DNA of 57,572 nucleotides from the IMG/VR virus record IMGVR_UViG_3300032053_005511, positions 1-57,572 of that record. One strand, given 5' to 3'. The translations under genes and the position numbers were made by a program. The DNA comes from a virus. Position 1 is the stretch's first letter; each line of letters starts with the position of its first letter. Below are positions 17,108-26,400 of the stretch, one piece after another. The notes under the pieces were generated by a model that was not told the DNA's origin, searched no databases, and saw only the letters and a list, made by a program, of their open reading frames with translations.

Positions 17108-17483
17108 GTTTGTCTGGGGCAAGAGTGTGCGCGTACCCATGTGCCTTGAACCACCAGGACTTAACCTCCTCAGTGTACTTGGCTACTAGCCGTGGGTGAT
17201 CTGCCTGAAAGTACTCTCGTGCGCAAACGTCCAGAAGAGCTGGGAACGTTTTTAACCAGTAGTCCACGCTGTTGTTCTCTGGCGTCGCAAAGAAATGAAC
17301 AACTATATCCTCCCCCAGGAAAGTGTACTCAGCCCTAAACGTAGTGTAGTTGTCTACCTGAGTGAACCTCGGGACTGCATCTTCCACACCTACAAAGACA
17401 GAGGATAGCTCGGCATCCAAGTGATCTTTTGCGTCCTGCGCAGGGACCTCACCTAGATACACTGTGTTTTCGTTGGCGGTCAT
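17058..17483 (-). CDS. Unknown protein in terminase block
   Basis: This 141-residue protein has an alpha/beta pattern (TTFRAEYTFLGEDIVVHFFA, then SWWFKAHGYAHTLAPDKLMLGFFEALD). I recognise no motif. Its ATG overlaps the TGA of the 315-residue gene by 4 bases (17480-17483), so the two are translationally coupled. It could assist packaging, but nothing in the sequence demonstrates this. Confidence 0.6.
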   Translation of the reverse strand: MTANENTVYLGEVPAQDAKDHLDAELSSVFVGVEDAVPRFTQVDNYTTFRAEYTFLGEDIVVHFFATPENNSVDYWLKTFPALLDVCAREYFQADHPRLVAKYTEEVKSWWFKAHGYAHTLAPDKLMLGFFEALDRDLEGK

Positions 17484-18427
17484 TCGTCCTCTCCTTCTAT
17501 ATCGTCAGGCATGGGTGAGAAATCTGGTTCACGCTGTTCGTCTGGAGCCATCTCTACTGTGTGACCACCTAGACCAAGTTGGTCTATGTGCGGGATAGCC
17601 CGGCTGTCTGTACGTAGTGTCATGGACGCAAGGCCCTCCTTGAGGTCCTTGTCAGGGGTCTCTACAGCCTCAAGCATAGTAGTCATGTTGGCTGCGATGA
17701 TAGAGAAATCTCTGCCCTTCTCAGCGTCTCCGTTAAGTGACGACTCTAGAACACCTATAGTAGCAGCCACACGTGCAGCAGAGGCTAGTCTCGCCAGCTC
17801 TGTGTTAGACGGTAGAATTCCCATGCGCATCATGGTCTTGATGCCTGCTAAAGGACTGATAGGTGAGTAGGCTGCAGACCTGCGCGGGTCAGTGTAGTTC
17901 GCCTTCATCAGCGATATGGTGAGGGCCTGCTCATCTGGGTCTGATGTGGAAGAGCCCTCTGCCCTGTGGTGGGTCAGTGCTTTAAGCTCAAGAGAATCCA
18001 CCAAATCCACGTTGTAGTAATAATGCTTGAACGCCTGGATAGCCGCAGGGCTAGTACGAAAGCCCTTCTTCCTAATGATCGCACTGATCCAAGAGTTACT
18101 TGACCCAGTTATCAGCAGGGTCTCTACAATCTCTTTGACCTTGGGGGTAGCTAACAGTTTGTTAGCTGCCTGCATATGCTCATCTTGCAGGAAGATAGTC
18201 TGCAGTTGTTCCTTCTGCAGGAACCTCTGGGACTTACGGTGGTTCTTATCGGAAGGGTAAAAAGGGATAGGTGGGATACACGAAGCCCTTAATCTCTCAA
18301 GGTAAGGTTCCCCGATAAAGTCCAGCTGGAGGTCCTTACAGATCTCTTTTATCTGTCCATTGGGGTACCCATCTGGGTGCACCACCAGGAACTTAAGATA
18401 ATACTCAGCAGTACTTCTCCTGACCAT
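17480..18427 (-). CDS. Unknown protein, candidate small terminase subunit
   Basis: This 315-residue protein is at the head of the terminase block. Residues of about 85-150 contain VKEIVETLLITGSSNSWISA and GFRTSPAAIQAFKHYYYN, which read like a helix-turn-helix DNA-binding module with a following helix. An N-terminal domain has Pro/Tyr-rich PPIPFYPSDKNH. The C-terminus is acidic (DDIEGEDE). Position upstream of the large terminase plus a DNA-binding-like region makes a small terminase subunit a reasonable guess, but no family signature is visible. Confidence 0.5.
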   Translation of the reverse strand: MVRRSTAEYYLKFLVVHPDGYPNGQIKEICKDLQLDFIGEPYLERLRASCIPPIPFYPSDKNHRKSQRFLQKEQLQTIFLQDEHMQAANKLLATPKVKEIVETLLITGSSNSWISAIIRKKGFRTSPAAIQAFKHYYYNVDLVDSLELKALTHHRAEGSSTSDPDEQALTISLMKANYTDPRRSAAYSPISPLAGIKTMMRMGILPSNTELARLASAARVAATIGVLESSLNGDAEKGRDFSIIAANMTTMLEAVETPDKDLKEGLASMTLRTDSRAIPHIDQLGLGGHTVEMAPDEQREPDFSPMPDDIEGEDE

Positions 18428-18451
18428 GGCCTAGGAGAATGGTACTTACCC

Positions 18452-18481
18452 TGGCAATTTTCAAGTCTTTTCAGGGATAAT
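18452..18481 (+). promoter_or_regulatory. Promoter P1, driving the structured RNA
   Basis: The -35-like TGGCAA is at 18452-18457 and the -10-like GATAAT at 18476-18481, with an 18-base spacer. The sequence from CAATTTT through GGGATAATAG aligns closely with the promoter at 33954, sharing CAATTTT, TTTT in the spacer and GGGATAATAG. The expected transcription start is about 18485-18489, exactly where a 7-bp hairpin begins. Confidence 0.7.
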
Positions 18482-18484
18482 AGT

Positions 18485-19193
18485 ATTGATGCCGAACATC
18501 AATGCACAAGGCGAGGGATTTGTGCCCCTCAACGTAACGATAACCAAGTGCGAAGCACTGGAAAGGAGCCACAGCATAATGACGAAAGTCAGGGTTATCA
18601 TGACCCTGGCTGTCGTCACGATGCTCAGGTCCTGCGCCTACTGGAGGTCAAGGCCGATGTTGGAGTTCCTATCGTCTAGTGGCTACGGTGAGCCGGAAGG
18701 ACACCGCCTCCAGATGGTGGAGCTCGCGGGCGATCACCTCGTGGGTTGTCCGGATGGGTGTAGCTACCACCCCGACGATGACGAGGCCTTTGATAAGGCC
18801 TTGGAGCTTCTTCATGGACTGCCGGATGCAGTCCTGAAGGATATCTCCGAGCTCATCGAGGGGGCGCCCTACGGTGGGCAAGCCTTGTGGGGTGAGGGCG
18901 GGGGCGTGGGTGGAAAGGACGACCACGTTGCCTTGATGGACCGCCAGGAGGACCTGGCAGCCCTAGGGTGCTGGCTGCTCTCGGAAGAGGACCTCAGGGT
19001 ATCCGAGGAGATGTGCCGATGAACTCGGTACACACCTCCTTGGAGATAGTCGCCCGAGAACCTTTCTCGGATGACTACCCCCCGCCCCCCGTGGCAGTCC
19101 GAGTGGACGTGAGGTGCCAGGTCGAAAGGCCTGAGCCTCCTGCACCTCGGGGCAAGCCACGTGGCTGGCGTACTACCAACTCCTGGTAGTACG
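18485..19193 (+). ncRNA. Candidate large structured non-coding RNA (about 710 nt)
   Basis: This segment is GC-richer than its flanks and is packed with helices along its whole length. The 5' hairpin is ATTGATG/CATCAAT (18485-18503), followed directly by GCACAA/TTGTGC (18504-18525) and a bulged 7-bp stem (18544-18561). Two long stems stand out: 15 pairs with one A-G mismatch at 18580-18618, and 13 pairs at 18808-18841. Shorter ones are at 18704-18729, 18756-18772, 18784-18801, 18943-18958, 18980-19007, 19012-19034, 19054-19070 and 19111-19148. One bulged 10-bp helix joins 18877-18881 and 18905-18909 to 18923-18932. It ends with a perfect 10-bp hairpin (19169-19193). A promoter lies directly upstream. 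Open frames exist on both strands, but none gives a recognisable protein. Size, setting and density recall GOLLD and ROOL RNAs of phages; identity is not established. Confidence 0.65.
19169..19193. terminator. Terminal hairpin between convergent transcripts
   Basis: A perfect 10-bp stem CGTACTACCA/TGGTAGTACG has a 5-nt loop. It closes the structured RNA on the plus strand and lies 30 bases beyond the stop of the 770-residue minus-strand gene, so it could end both transcripts. No long T run follows on either strand; it may instead be a protective 3' hairpin. Confidence 0.55.
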
Positions 19194-19223
19194 TGGGGAG
19201 AGGACTGCAAACTCTCTTAGCTA

Positions 19224-21536
19224 CTAGTTACCCTGGAAGGCCAAGATCTTAAGGCCCTCTAGTATCTCTTCCGTGGACCGAACAGCCTTCTCCAGAGCGG
19301 AGGTAGGCACGTCCTGTAGTCCTAGACGAGAAGCCAATAGGAGCTCACAGATCTTGGACTGAGCGTCGTCTATGACCGGGAGGTACCCCATGAAGGTCAT
19401 CATGTTCTCCGGGTTAATGAAACCCAGAGAAAGAATAGTGTCTACCGCAGTGGGGTCTGGGATGCTGGCTGCCTCCTTGAAGAGGTAACACTTCAGGCTA
19501 GGTATAGACGCCAGCTTCTCAGCAGCTGCCGCCAGAGCATCCTCATCTCGGTCGCTAGCCATCTTGATGCTGCGTCCAATACGCACCATCACTGGTGCAC
19601 CAGCACCCATCGACTGCGCTAGCTTCTTCACCCCGTAAGCCTGGTCTACACCAAGCCCAGAGAGTAGAAACATGGTGTCGTCCAAGCTGAGGAATGACCT
19701 GTCTTCTGATGCTAGCTTCTCAACAGCTGGCCCAGAGACCGAGAAGCTGTCCTGCCCACCACAACGAACCTCCACAGAGGCGTAGGTAACACGGGCAGCT
19801 GCACTCTTCTCTTCGTCACCTTCCGTAGTGGTTAGCTTTACTGACTCTGAGGACGTCAATGGCAGCCACTTCCAGTGAGCTGGAACTAGCATCTTGCCCT
19901 CCTCAGTGCCCATAACCATCTGAATGTTCGGCTGCTGAGATACCTCAACCTCACGCCCATCAAAGGTGGAACCTACATGCACGTCTGGCTCATCAGGGCT
20001 AGAGGTGTAGCCACTTCCGAAGGTCATCGGGATAGTAGCCTTAAGTACCCCACCTTCTACCGAGTAGAACGCACCATCACCGTGTACCTGCTGGTCACTA
20101 GGTAGATCTGGTGTGCCACCAGCTGGAGTACCCACTATGTCAGCCTGCACAGCTGACTGAGAACCATTGGTGAACAGTGCTATTGGTAGCGCTGTACCGT
20201 CAGTATCAATCAGGTTTGTAATGACAGCACCAAGCAACTCGCGACCCTGCTCGTCACGCACCTTGTACATACCAGAAGCCTCTATCGGACGGGGCTCCTC
20301 AGAAGGTGCTTCTTCAGACATAGCCGTGGCACCATCGGTAAGAGTGGCAGCACCAGACATGTCTGCAGCAAGAGCTACCTTCGTACCGTAACGACGTACG
20401 ACTTCTCCGCGATCTACAATCTCCTCTGTAGGAGCCCAGTAATGGTGGCTAGCCGACTTGATCTTGTACCCGTCTACATCTCTCGATATCTGAGTGACTG
20501 TTGGGTGCACCAAGCTACCTACACTAGCGTGCTTAACACTAGTTGGGTCGTGGTTAAGTAACGTAGTCAACGCTGCTTGTGTCGAAGCTGCGTTCTTTAC
20601 AAAGGCTGTACGCGTGTATGGGTCATTGAGCGCGTCAACAAACGCAAGGTAGTCTGTGGTGTTGATGGTTGGAAGAATGGCGTTAAGTATAGAAGCCTTC
20701 TTCGATAGTTGCTGTGCATCGTGCATCGGCGAAGCTAACTCACCTCGGTGGTTAATGCCGCCACTCTTCTGAAGCGCCTTTGAGAACTTGCGCGCCTGAT
20801 TTTCACGCTTGTCCGCCAGCGTGAGCGCCTTCTCACGGAAACGGTAATCGACCGGTTCCATATGACCGGCCGCGCGGTAGTTCCCCACAGCTTCAGCAGC
20901 GGCAGTATGTGCTTTGTGGTAAGCCTTCCTGAGCAGTTCCTTGGACGAGGCCTTCTTCTTCATGGCTGGGCAAGAGCAGTCCGTCTTACCGCACTCAGCG
21001 CACTTCTCGGCGCCTTCTTTGCCCATACCAGCGTTCATAGAAAGACCACCGCCACCACCGCCCATACCCATGTTCTGTCGGAAAGGCGGGTAGAGCTGTC
21101 CAATCATGCTCTGATCACCCGGTGTCTTGCTGGTGATATCAAAAGCCTGGGGACGGAAGATGGCCTGGCGTAGCCTAGACTCTGTCAACGGAACTACCTT
21201 GGAGGAGTCCGTGATCAAGATGTCCAGCGGGCTCATCTTCTTGTTCTTCACGATGATTGGGATGCGCACAGTGCGCACACCAGCTGCAGCTACCTGCACA
21301 GGGTCAGCACCTGACTGAATCTCAGTCTGGTTAGCCACCTCAATGTGCCCCATGCCGTAGCCCTTCTCCGCGTCCACCTTGTCCATAGACACATGCGGGT
21401 GGAAGTCAGCTACGTACGGGACCTGCTTGTACAGCTCCTGCAGGATTTCCCGTGGCCAAACATTCGGGTCGTCTGGAAGAGTAGTCTCGCCAGCAACCTT
21501 CTCGAAAACCTGCTCAGAACTGAGGAAGAGGTCCAT
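19224..21536 (-). CDS. Large virion structural protein
   Basis: This 770-residue protein starts with the F-x-K-V-A motif (QVFEKVAGETTLP). It has a beta-rich N-terminal domain, a Gly-rich turn (about 175-185), a small Cys cluster ECGKTDCSC (about 195-203), a long helical region and a second beta-rich part near 430-600. About fifteen Lys-X-Ala tripeptides are visible (KKKAS, KKAS, KNAAS, KHAS, KSAS, EKLAS twice, KMASD, KEAAS), roughly three times what composition would predict. Large-phage virions often carry one such protein next to baseplate genes. A precise role is not visible. Confidence 0.7.
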   Translation of the reverse strand: MDLFLSSEQVFEKVAGETTLPDDPNVWPREILQELYKQVPYVADFHPHVSMDKVDAEKGYGMGHIEVANQTEIQSGADPVQVAAAGVRTVRIPIIVKNKKMSPLDILITDSSKVVPLTESRLRQAIFRPQAFDITSKTPGDQSMIGQLYPPFRQNMGMGGGGGGLSMNAGMGKEGAEKCAECGKTDCSCPAMKKKASSKELLRKAYHKAHTAAAEAVGNYRAAGHMEPVDYRFREKALTLADKRENQARKFSKALQKSGGINHRGELASPMHDAQQLSKKASILNAILPTINTTDYLAFVDALNDPYTRTAFVKNAASTQAALTTLLNHDPTSVKHASVGSLVHPTVTQISRDVDGYKIKSASHHYWAPTEEIVDRGEVVRRYGTKVALAADMSGAATLTDGATAMSEEAPSEEPRPIEASGMYKVRDEQGRELLGAVITNLIDTDGTALPIALFTNGSQSAVQADIVGTPAGGTPDLPSDQQVHGDGAFYSVEGGVLKATIPMTFGSGYTSSPDEPDVHVGSTFDGREVEVSQQPNIQMVMGTEEGKMLVPAHWKWLPLTSSESVKLTTTEGDEEKSAAARVTYASVEVRCGGQDSFSVSGPAVEKLASEDRSFLSLDDTMFLLSGLGVDQAYGVKKLAQSMGAGAPVMVRIGRSIKMASDRDEDALAAAAEKLASIPSLKCYLFKEAASIPDPTAVDTILSLGFINPENMMTFMGYLPVIDDAQSKICELLLASRLGLQDVPTSALEKAVRSTEEILEGLKILAFQGN

Positions 21537-21544
21537 TGATTCTC

Positions 21545-22162
21545 CTAGAACGCCATTATCGCTGATAAACTAGTGTAAACAGAAGCCCCTGTAGTAACGA
21601 TGATGATACCAGACACCGGCTGGAAGGGCTGGATAGTAACTGCATCTGCCGTTATAGGACCAGCAAATGTACTGGCTATTAACCCACCTACTGCAGACAT
21701 AGGTGTAGCAGTACTGATGCCGTCGAACGTAAGTAGTATTGCTGGCCCCGCAGACAACGCAGCAGACAGAGCTGCAGCAGCATTAATGGCGGGTATCTTT
21801 ATGGCTAGTGCGGCCTCTATCAGTAGGTCTAGCCCACCTATTTGAAGTGAGATGTCACCGCTTATATCAGCTGAAAGAGCGATGCTGGGGAAGGGTAATT
21901 CTAGTGAGACAGTTAATGAGGCCACTAAACTAGCAGCAGCATCAATGGCCCCTTGGATAGCCACAGCTGGTAGCGGTAGGTTTACCTGTAACGCTATCAT
22001 GGCGTTTAGCTGGGCATTGAGGTTCAGCTGAAAGGGGCCTAGCCCTAGCGAGATAAGCGCGTCTATCTGCGCACCCAACGGATTAAGGAACGCAACTGCA
22101 GCGGCTAGGCCAACATTTATGTTACCCAGGGTACCGCCAACAACAGGAGTTACGGTAGCCAT
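21545..22162 (-). CDS. Hydrophobic Ala/Leu-rich protein beside the spike
   Basis: This 205-residue protein is almost entirely Ala, Leu, Ile, Gly, Val, Ser and Thr with very few charges. It has repeated ALI-type helices (INAAAALSAALSA, AIDAAASLVASL) and short strands. It could be membrane-active or a tightly packed trimeric baseplate piece. It lies 2 bases after the spike gene, so a partner of the spike is the simplest reading. I do not recognise a family. Confidence 0.6.
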   Translation of the reverse strand: MATVTPVVGGTLGNINVGLAAAVAFLNPLGAQIDALISLGLGPFQLNLNAQLNAMIALQVNLPLPAVAIQGAIDAAASLVASLTVSLELPFPSIALSADISGDISLQIGGLDLLIEAALAIKIPAINAAAALSAALSAGPAILLTFDGISTATPMSAVGGLIASTFAGPITADAVTIQPFQPVSGIIIVTTGASVYTSLSAIMAF

Positions 22163-22164
22163 CG

Positions 22165-23487
22165 TTAGGCCAGTATATCCGGATTACCTGTAGAGATAAT
22201 CGCATTGACGTTTACTGGGAGTACTTGAGTAAGAGCTAACTTTAGTGCGCCTGGAGGTAGAGTGCAGGTAGCGCCGGACACCGCACCAGTTATAGCACTC
22301 AGGTTAGTAACCATTAAGGTAGCAGCAGGTATTGGAACTATAACGGTATCACCGACTCTACCGATGGGCTGTTTACCACCCTTAAACACTACCTTGCCGT
22401 TTGAATCTATAGCTACCCCAGTAGACCCATTGATAGACATCCTACCAGCGGCTGTAAGAGAGAAACTCCCTTTAGTCTCTAGCAGAATGTCCCCCTTCAC
22501 AGTCACCTTCAGCTTCTTCTCTATAGCGAGCAGTACGCTAGACTCACTACGTAGAAATGCTCCACCCTGCTTGTCGAAGAAGAACCTAAGGACACTAGAC
22601 TCCTTGGCCTTATCATCTGGGTCACCACTCTCAGCATCAAAGTGCTCTGGTGAGACAACCACTTCGTAAACGATAGGGCTAACCTTTGGGATGCCGATGT
22701 TGAGCTGGTTCAGATTAGACGTCTGGCCTGCGTCTCCCGTAGGCTCCCCTAGATAGTCATCGTTGTTACCGCTAGACAGCACGCGTATGGTGGCCTTCTG
22801 GTCCTCTGCGAACAACCGGTAGGTCTGCTTGTGGTACGTGGCATGGTCAGAAGTAGCAGCCCCCTGCTGTATACCCCAATTGATTGACCCAGCTGTATTA
22901 TGGTGGTGGTAGTTCTCGGAGATGTCTGTAATCAGGTTGTCGAGAGGAATGTATATTCGCTGCGCCAACTCTGTAGCGCCTATCTGTAGGACACCACCAC
23001 GGTGTAGCGTTACGAAGTTACCATCCCGGCCTCGCACAGTTATGTCACCTGGCTTCGCTTTACTGCGACCACCAGAGAACGTAGCTGCAGTAGTACTGGG
23101 GATACCTCCGCTAGAAGCCGTGCCAGCTGGTGACTCCTCTGTGGACGTATCACCTATGGTCTCCATCGGCATGATGTACGCCAGGATGAATGGTGGTGGG
23201 CCATCACTGGGAATGCAAAGTAAGCACTTAGCCCCAACCTCTGGGAATGCGCTGAAGCCCTCACCGGTATTCGAATGTAAATAGGGTGAGCTTACCTGCA
23301 CCCCTAAGTAGAACTTGGCGTCAAACTGGGTGACGAAATCTACCGTCCAGTTCGTCATATTTATGTTGATGATTTTCCCCTCATGGATGAAGGCACCAAC
23401 ACCCCCCGCCGGGTAGAACGGGGTCGTACGAAAGGAGGTCCTATTACTAGCGTCTGGCTGACTCTTTGTGTTTACAAGATCTTTCAT
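22165..23487 (-). CDS. Baseplate central spike protein
   Basis: This 440-residue protein has an N-terminal OB-fold-like region (about 30-110, with IININMTNWTVDFVT and GAKCLLCIPSDG). A linker follows, then GDITVRGRDGNFVTLHRGGVLQIG. The C-terminal region has regular short beta strands (LKVTVKGDILLETKGSFSLTA) typical of a trimeric beta-helix needle. A PIGRVGDTVIVPIP segment resembles the PAAR-like tip connection. This matches gp45/gpV-type spike proteins that pierce the outer membrane or wall. It starts 1 base after the polymerase stop, so it shares its transcript. Confidence 0.75.
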   Translation of the reverse strand: MKDLVNTKSQPDASNRTSFRTTPFYPAGGVGAFIHEGKIININMTNWTVDFVTQFDAKFYLGVQVSSPYLHSNTGEGFSAFPEVGAKCLLCIPSDGPPPFILAYIMPMETIGDTSTEESPAGTASSGGIPSTTAATFSGGRSKAKPGDITVRGRDGNFVTLHRGGVLQIGATELAQRIYIPLDNLITDISENYHHHNTAGSINWGIQQGAATSDHATYHKQTYRLFAEDQKATIRVLSSGNNDDYLGEPTGDAGQTSNLNQLNIGIPKVSPIVYEVVVSPEHFDAESGDPDDKAKESSVLRFFFDKQGGAFLRSESSVLLAIEKKLKVTVKGDILLETKGSFSLTAAGRMSINGSTGVAIDSNGKVVFKGGKQPIGRVGDTVIVPIPAATLMVTNLSAITGAVSGATCTLPPGALKLALTQVLPVNVNAIISTGNPDILA

Positions 23488-23488
23488 A

Positions 23489-26400
23489 TCAGTACGCGTG
23501 GCTAGGTACGTTCTTCAGATGACGTAGCCCTGGCTCCAACTGGTCCTTCTCTGTATACCCGAACTCAGCGCCGTACACAGCACCTGGTACTGGGTGTAGC
23601 CCATGCAGGTCAGACCTAGCTCCAGTAGCGGCAGCCTCCATAACCGTCTCACGGATACGGTTGTGATACATCTTGGCCATCCAGTCTTCCTGCACCCTCA
23701 ACGGCATCATGTCAACGCCTGCGATCACTGGGGTATGTACTACTGGCTGCTTACCATCTTTTACTAGCTGAGTATTTAGCGCCTTGATCACCGAGGTTGG
23801 GTGGAACTCACCCTTGATGATGTCTTCGGAGTCCCCTGGGTCACGTATCTTTGTCAGGTTACTCATGGCCTTAACAGCTAGCTCTACGTGCTGTCTACGA
23901 ATACCCTCAGAGGAGTACGCACCGTGCAGTTCTTTGGTTAGGAAGTTCTGCACTCGCTCTATGCTGCCGGTAGCCTTGTACAGGTGATGTGGGTTAACAA
24001 CTGTGCGGTTAGGGTCTGTTAACACATCTCCTGCCTCAAAGTGAGCTCCTACGACAGGTGGTTTCCACGCGATGTAACCGCGTTGCTCACGTGCGTGCGG
24101 CAACTCTTCTTGTAGCCCCATACCCACGCGATCTTTACCTACATGGTGAGGATGCCCGGCTATCCAGACTACGACACCAGTCGGGTCCTTCTCAATCTTG
24201 TCTATACGGCCAGAGCGCATAGCTAGCGTAGCTGAATCCGGGATGTCCTCAGGGAGCTTGGTAAGTTGGTCCACCTTAGCAAAGGCAGATAGGGCGTTTG
24301 CCCCGCCAGCTTGCACAACACCGCCACTATGAAAGGCCTTCAGCGTAAGCTGTACTGACCGCTCACCAAGCGCCTGGGCAGCTATGATACCTAGGTTGGT
24401 GCCTATAGGATAAGGCTTGCCTGTGGCGGATAGCCCAGAGCACTTCTGGCAGAGTCCCTTTGCATGCTCGCACTTCAGTGGACTGCGCACTAACAAGTGT
24501 GACTCTTTATCCGCAGCGCGTATCTGGGTCACTATATCCGGACTCAATACAGTTCCGGCTGGGGTGTGTAGGCCCTTGGAGGAAAAGTCCTTAGCTAGAA
24601 TTCGGTCCTGAACATCATTACTAGTGGCTGGTAGTGCTACACCGGCCTTAGTACCGCAGTCATTAGAAGTTACGACCAGATTCATCGTTGCGTTGATAAG
24701 CTTCTTGCTGAAGTACCCTGGGTCTCTAACCTCTTGGACCTTCTTAATATTGCCCGCACGGGCTCCTTGCATCTGTGTCCAGTACTCCCCCACGTCTAAC
24801 CCCTCAGAATACGACTTACGAATAGGGACTGGCACAATCTTACCACTAGCATCAGCCACCAATATTGGGGCTAGCACAAGTTGCTTGTACTGCTCCCACC
24901 CAGGTTTGACACCTGCCTTGTACATATCCAGTAGATTGTTGTGCTTATCGTTCTTAAGATGAGCGTTCTTTAGTGTAGTACCAGCTTTGTCCCAAACCAA
25001 CATAGCCCTACGTTCCTTGTCTGCCTTAGGAATGATAGTGCTCTTGTTGATGGCATCCACTTCCTTCTGTGCAGCATGAAGGATTGGATCTCGTGTAGAC
25101 TTGTCAGTCTCTAGATCTTTGAGAGACAGGCTATGTGTGCCTACGGGTATGTGAAACAACTCTGCCTTAGAGTTCTCGGCTGCCTTTATAACAGCAGGAC
25201 CGGAGCCAGCTGGATGTGCGACCGTAATGATACCAGAGGACATTCCATTACCTAGGTCTTTGAGCTTGTCAGCTACAGTTCCGTAATCTCCACTATGGTT
25301 GTTAGCCAAGTTCAAGAACAGAGCAGTCATGTTCTTCTTGTCTAATATCTTACCGTGGTCGTCTAACATACCCTTCTGCATCTCTTTGGGTAACGCGTTG
25401 GCCATCAACATACGTCCAACGGTGGTCTTAACACCGCCGATGGTAGCCAAGTCGTTTACGTGCAGCTGACCTAGCTGCACAGACTTTATGGCATCTACAG
25501 GGTTATGAAAGGTCTTCTTAGTATCCTTGTTGGTTAGGCTCAACTTATACAAGCCTAGAGCACTCTCTAGAGTTGGCACAAACATAACGTGGCCAGTGGC
25601 CTCGTTAAACAGATGGTTAGACGGCATCATCTTTCTAGCCTCAGCTACTGCTTCGGTAGAAACTGGAACGTAGATGCTCATAGTGTCACCATCAAAGTCA
25701 GCGTTGTACCCTGTGGTAACTAACGGGTGAATTTGGATGGCTCGTCCGGACACTATCTTTGGGGTGAAGGCTAACAGCGAGTGCCTGTGCAGCGCTGGGT
25801 CGCGCTTCATAAGCACAGGCCGCTCAGCAGCAACAAGATCAAGAGCTCTATTAACACTCTCGTCCTTGTTAGCTATGAGCTCCTGAGCAGCTATAGGGGA
25901 CTTAGCAGCTCCTATCTCGACTAGCTTACGAACTATGAATGGTCGAAACAGCGTAGTAGCTTTGTCTCTTGGCAGCCCGACTTCATCAACACTGAGAGAA
26001 GGCTCCGGCACAATGACCGAGCGCATAGTTAGATCTTGCTTACGGCTAAGCAACGTCTTCTGAAAGTAACCGTGCTTAGGCTGTGACCCGTGTATCTGTA
26101 GTAGCACACCTTTAAGGTTGTCTTCGCTAGCCGTACCGTGTCCAACTATAGCTCGCACGGCATCGTACAAGTCTGCACGTATCTGTTTCTTAGCCGTATC
26201 AGAAAGATTCTTACTGATGACTGGGTCCTTGAGCTGTTCGTTCACCTGAGCGAACTTGGAGTAAAGCCCGTTCATGTCGGCCCAGCTAATGGTACCGTCA
26301 GGCAGTACAGACGCCGGTCGCATTGCTGGAGGAATGATTGGTAGGTTGTGCAGTAGGTACGCGTCAACTGGGTGGGTACCTGAAGCGTCTAGTGCACGTA

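Noticed and set aside
18669-18926. Minus-strand 85-codon frame that could look like a holin
   Set aside because: It lies inside the structured RNA candidate, has no promoter or good RBS, and the apparent hydrophobic stretch is short and flanked by charges.
18486-19022. Plus-strand open frame of 178 codons, with an overlapping frame of 56 codons from 19019
   Set aside because: The ATGA overlap and a GGAG before 18579 are tempting. But the sequence has no recognisable domain, several frames are open on both strands because the region is GC-rich, and the DNA is filled with long helices. Structured RNA explains it better; coding is not excluded.
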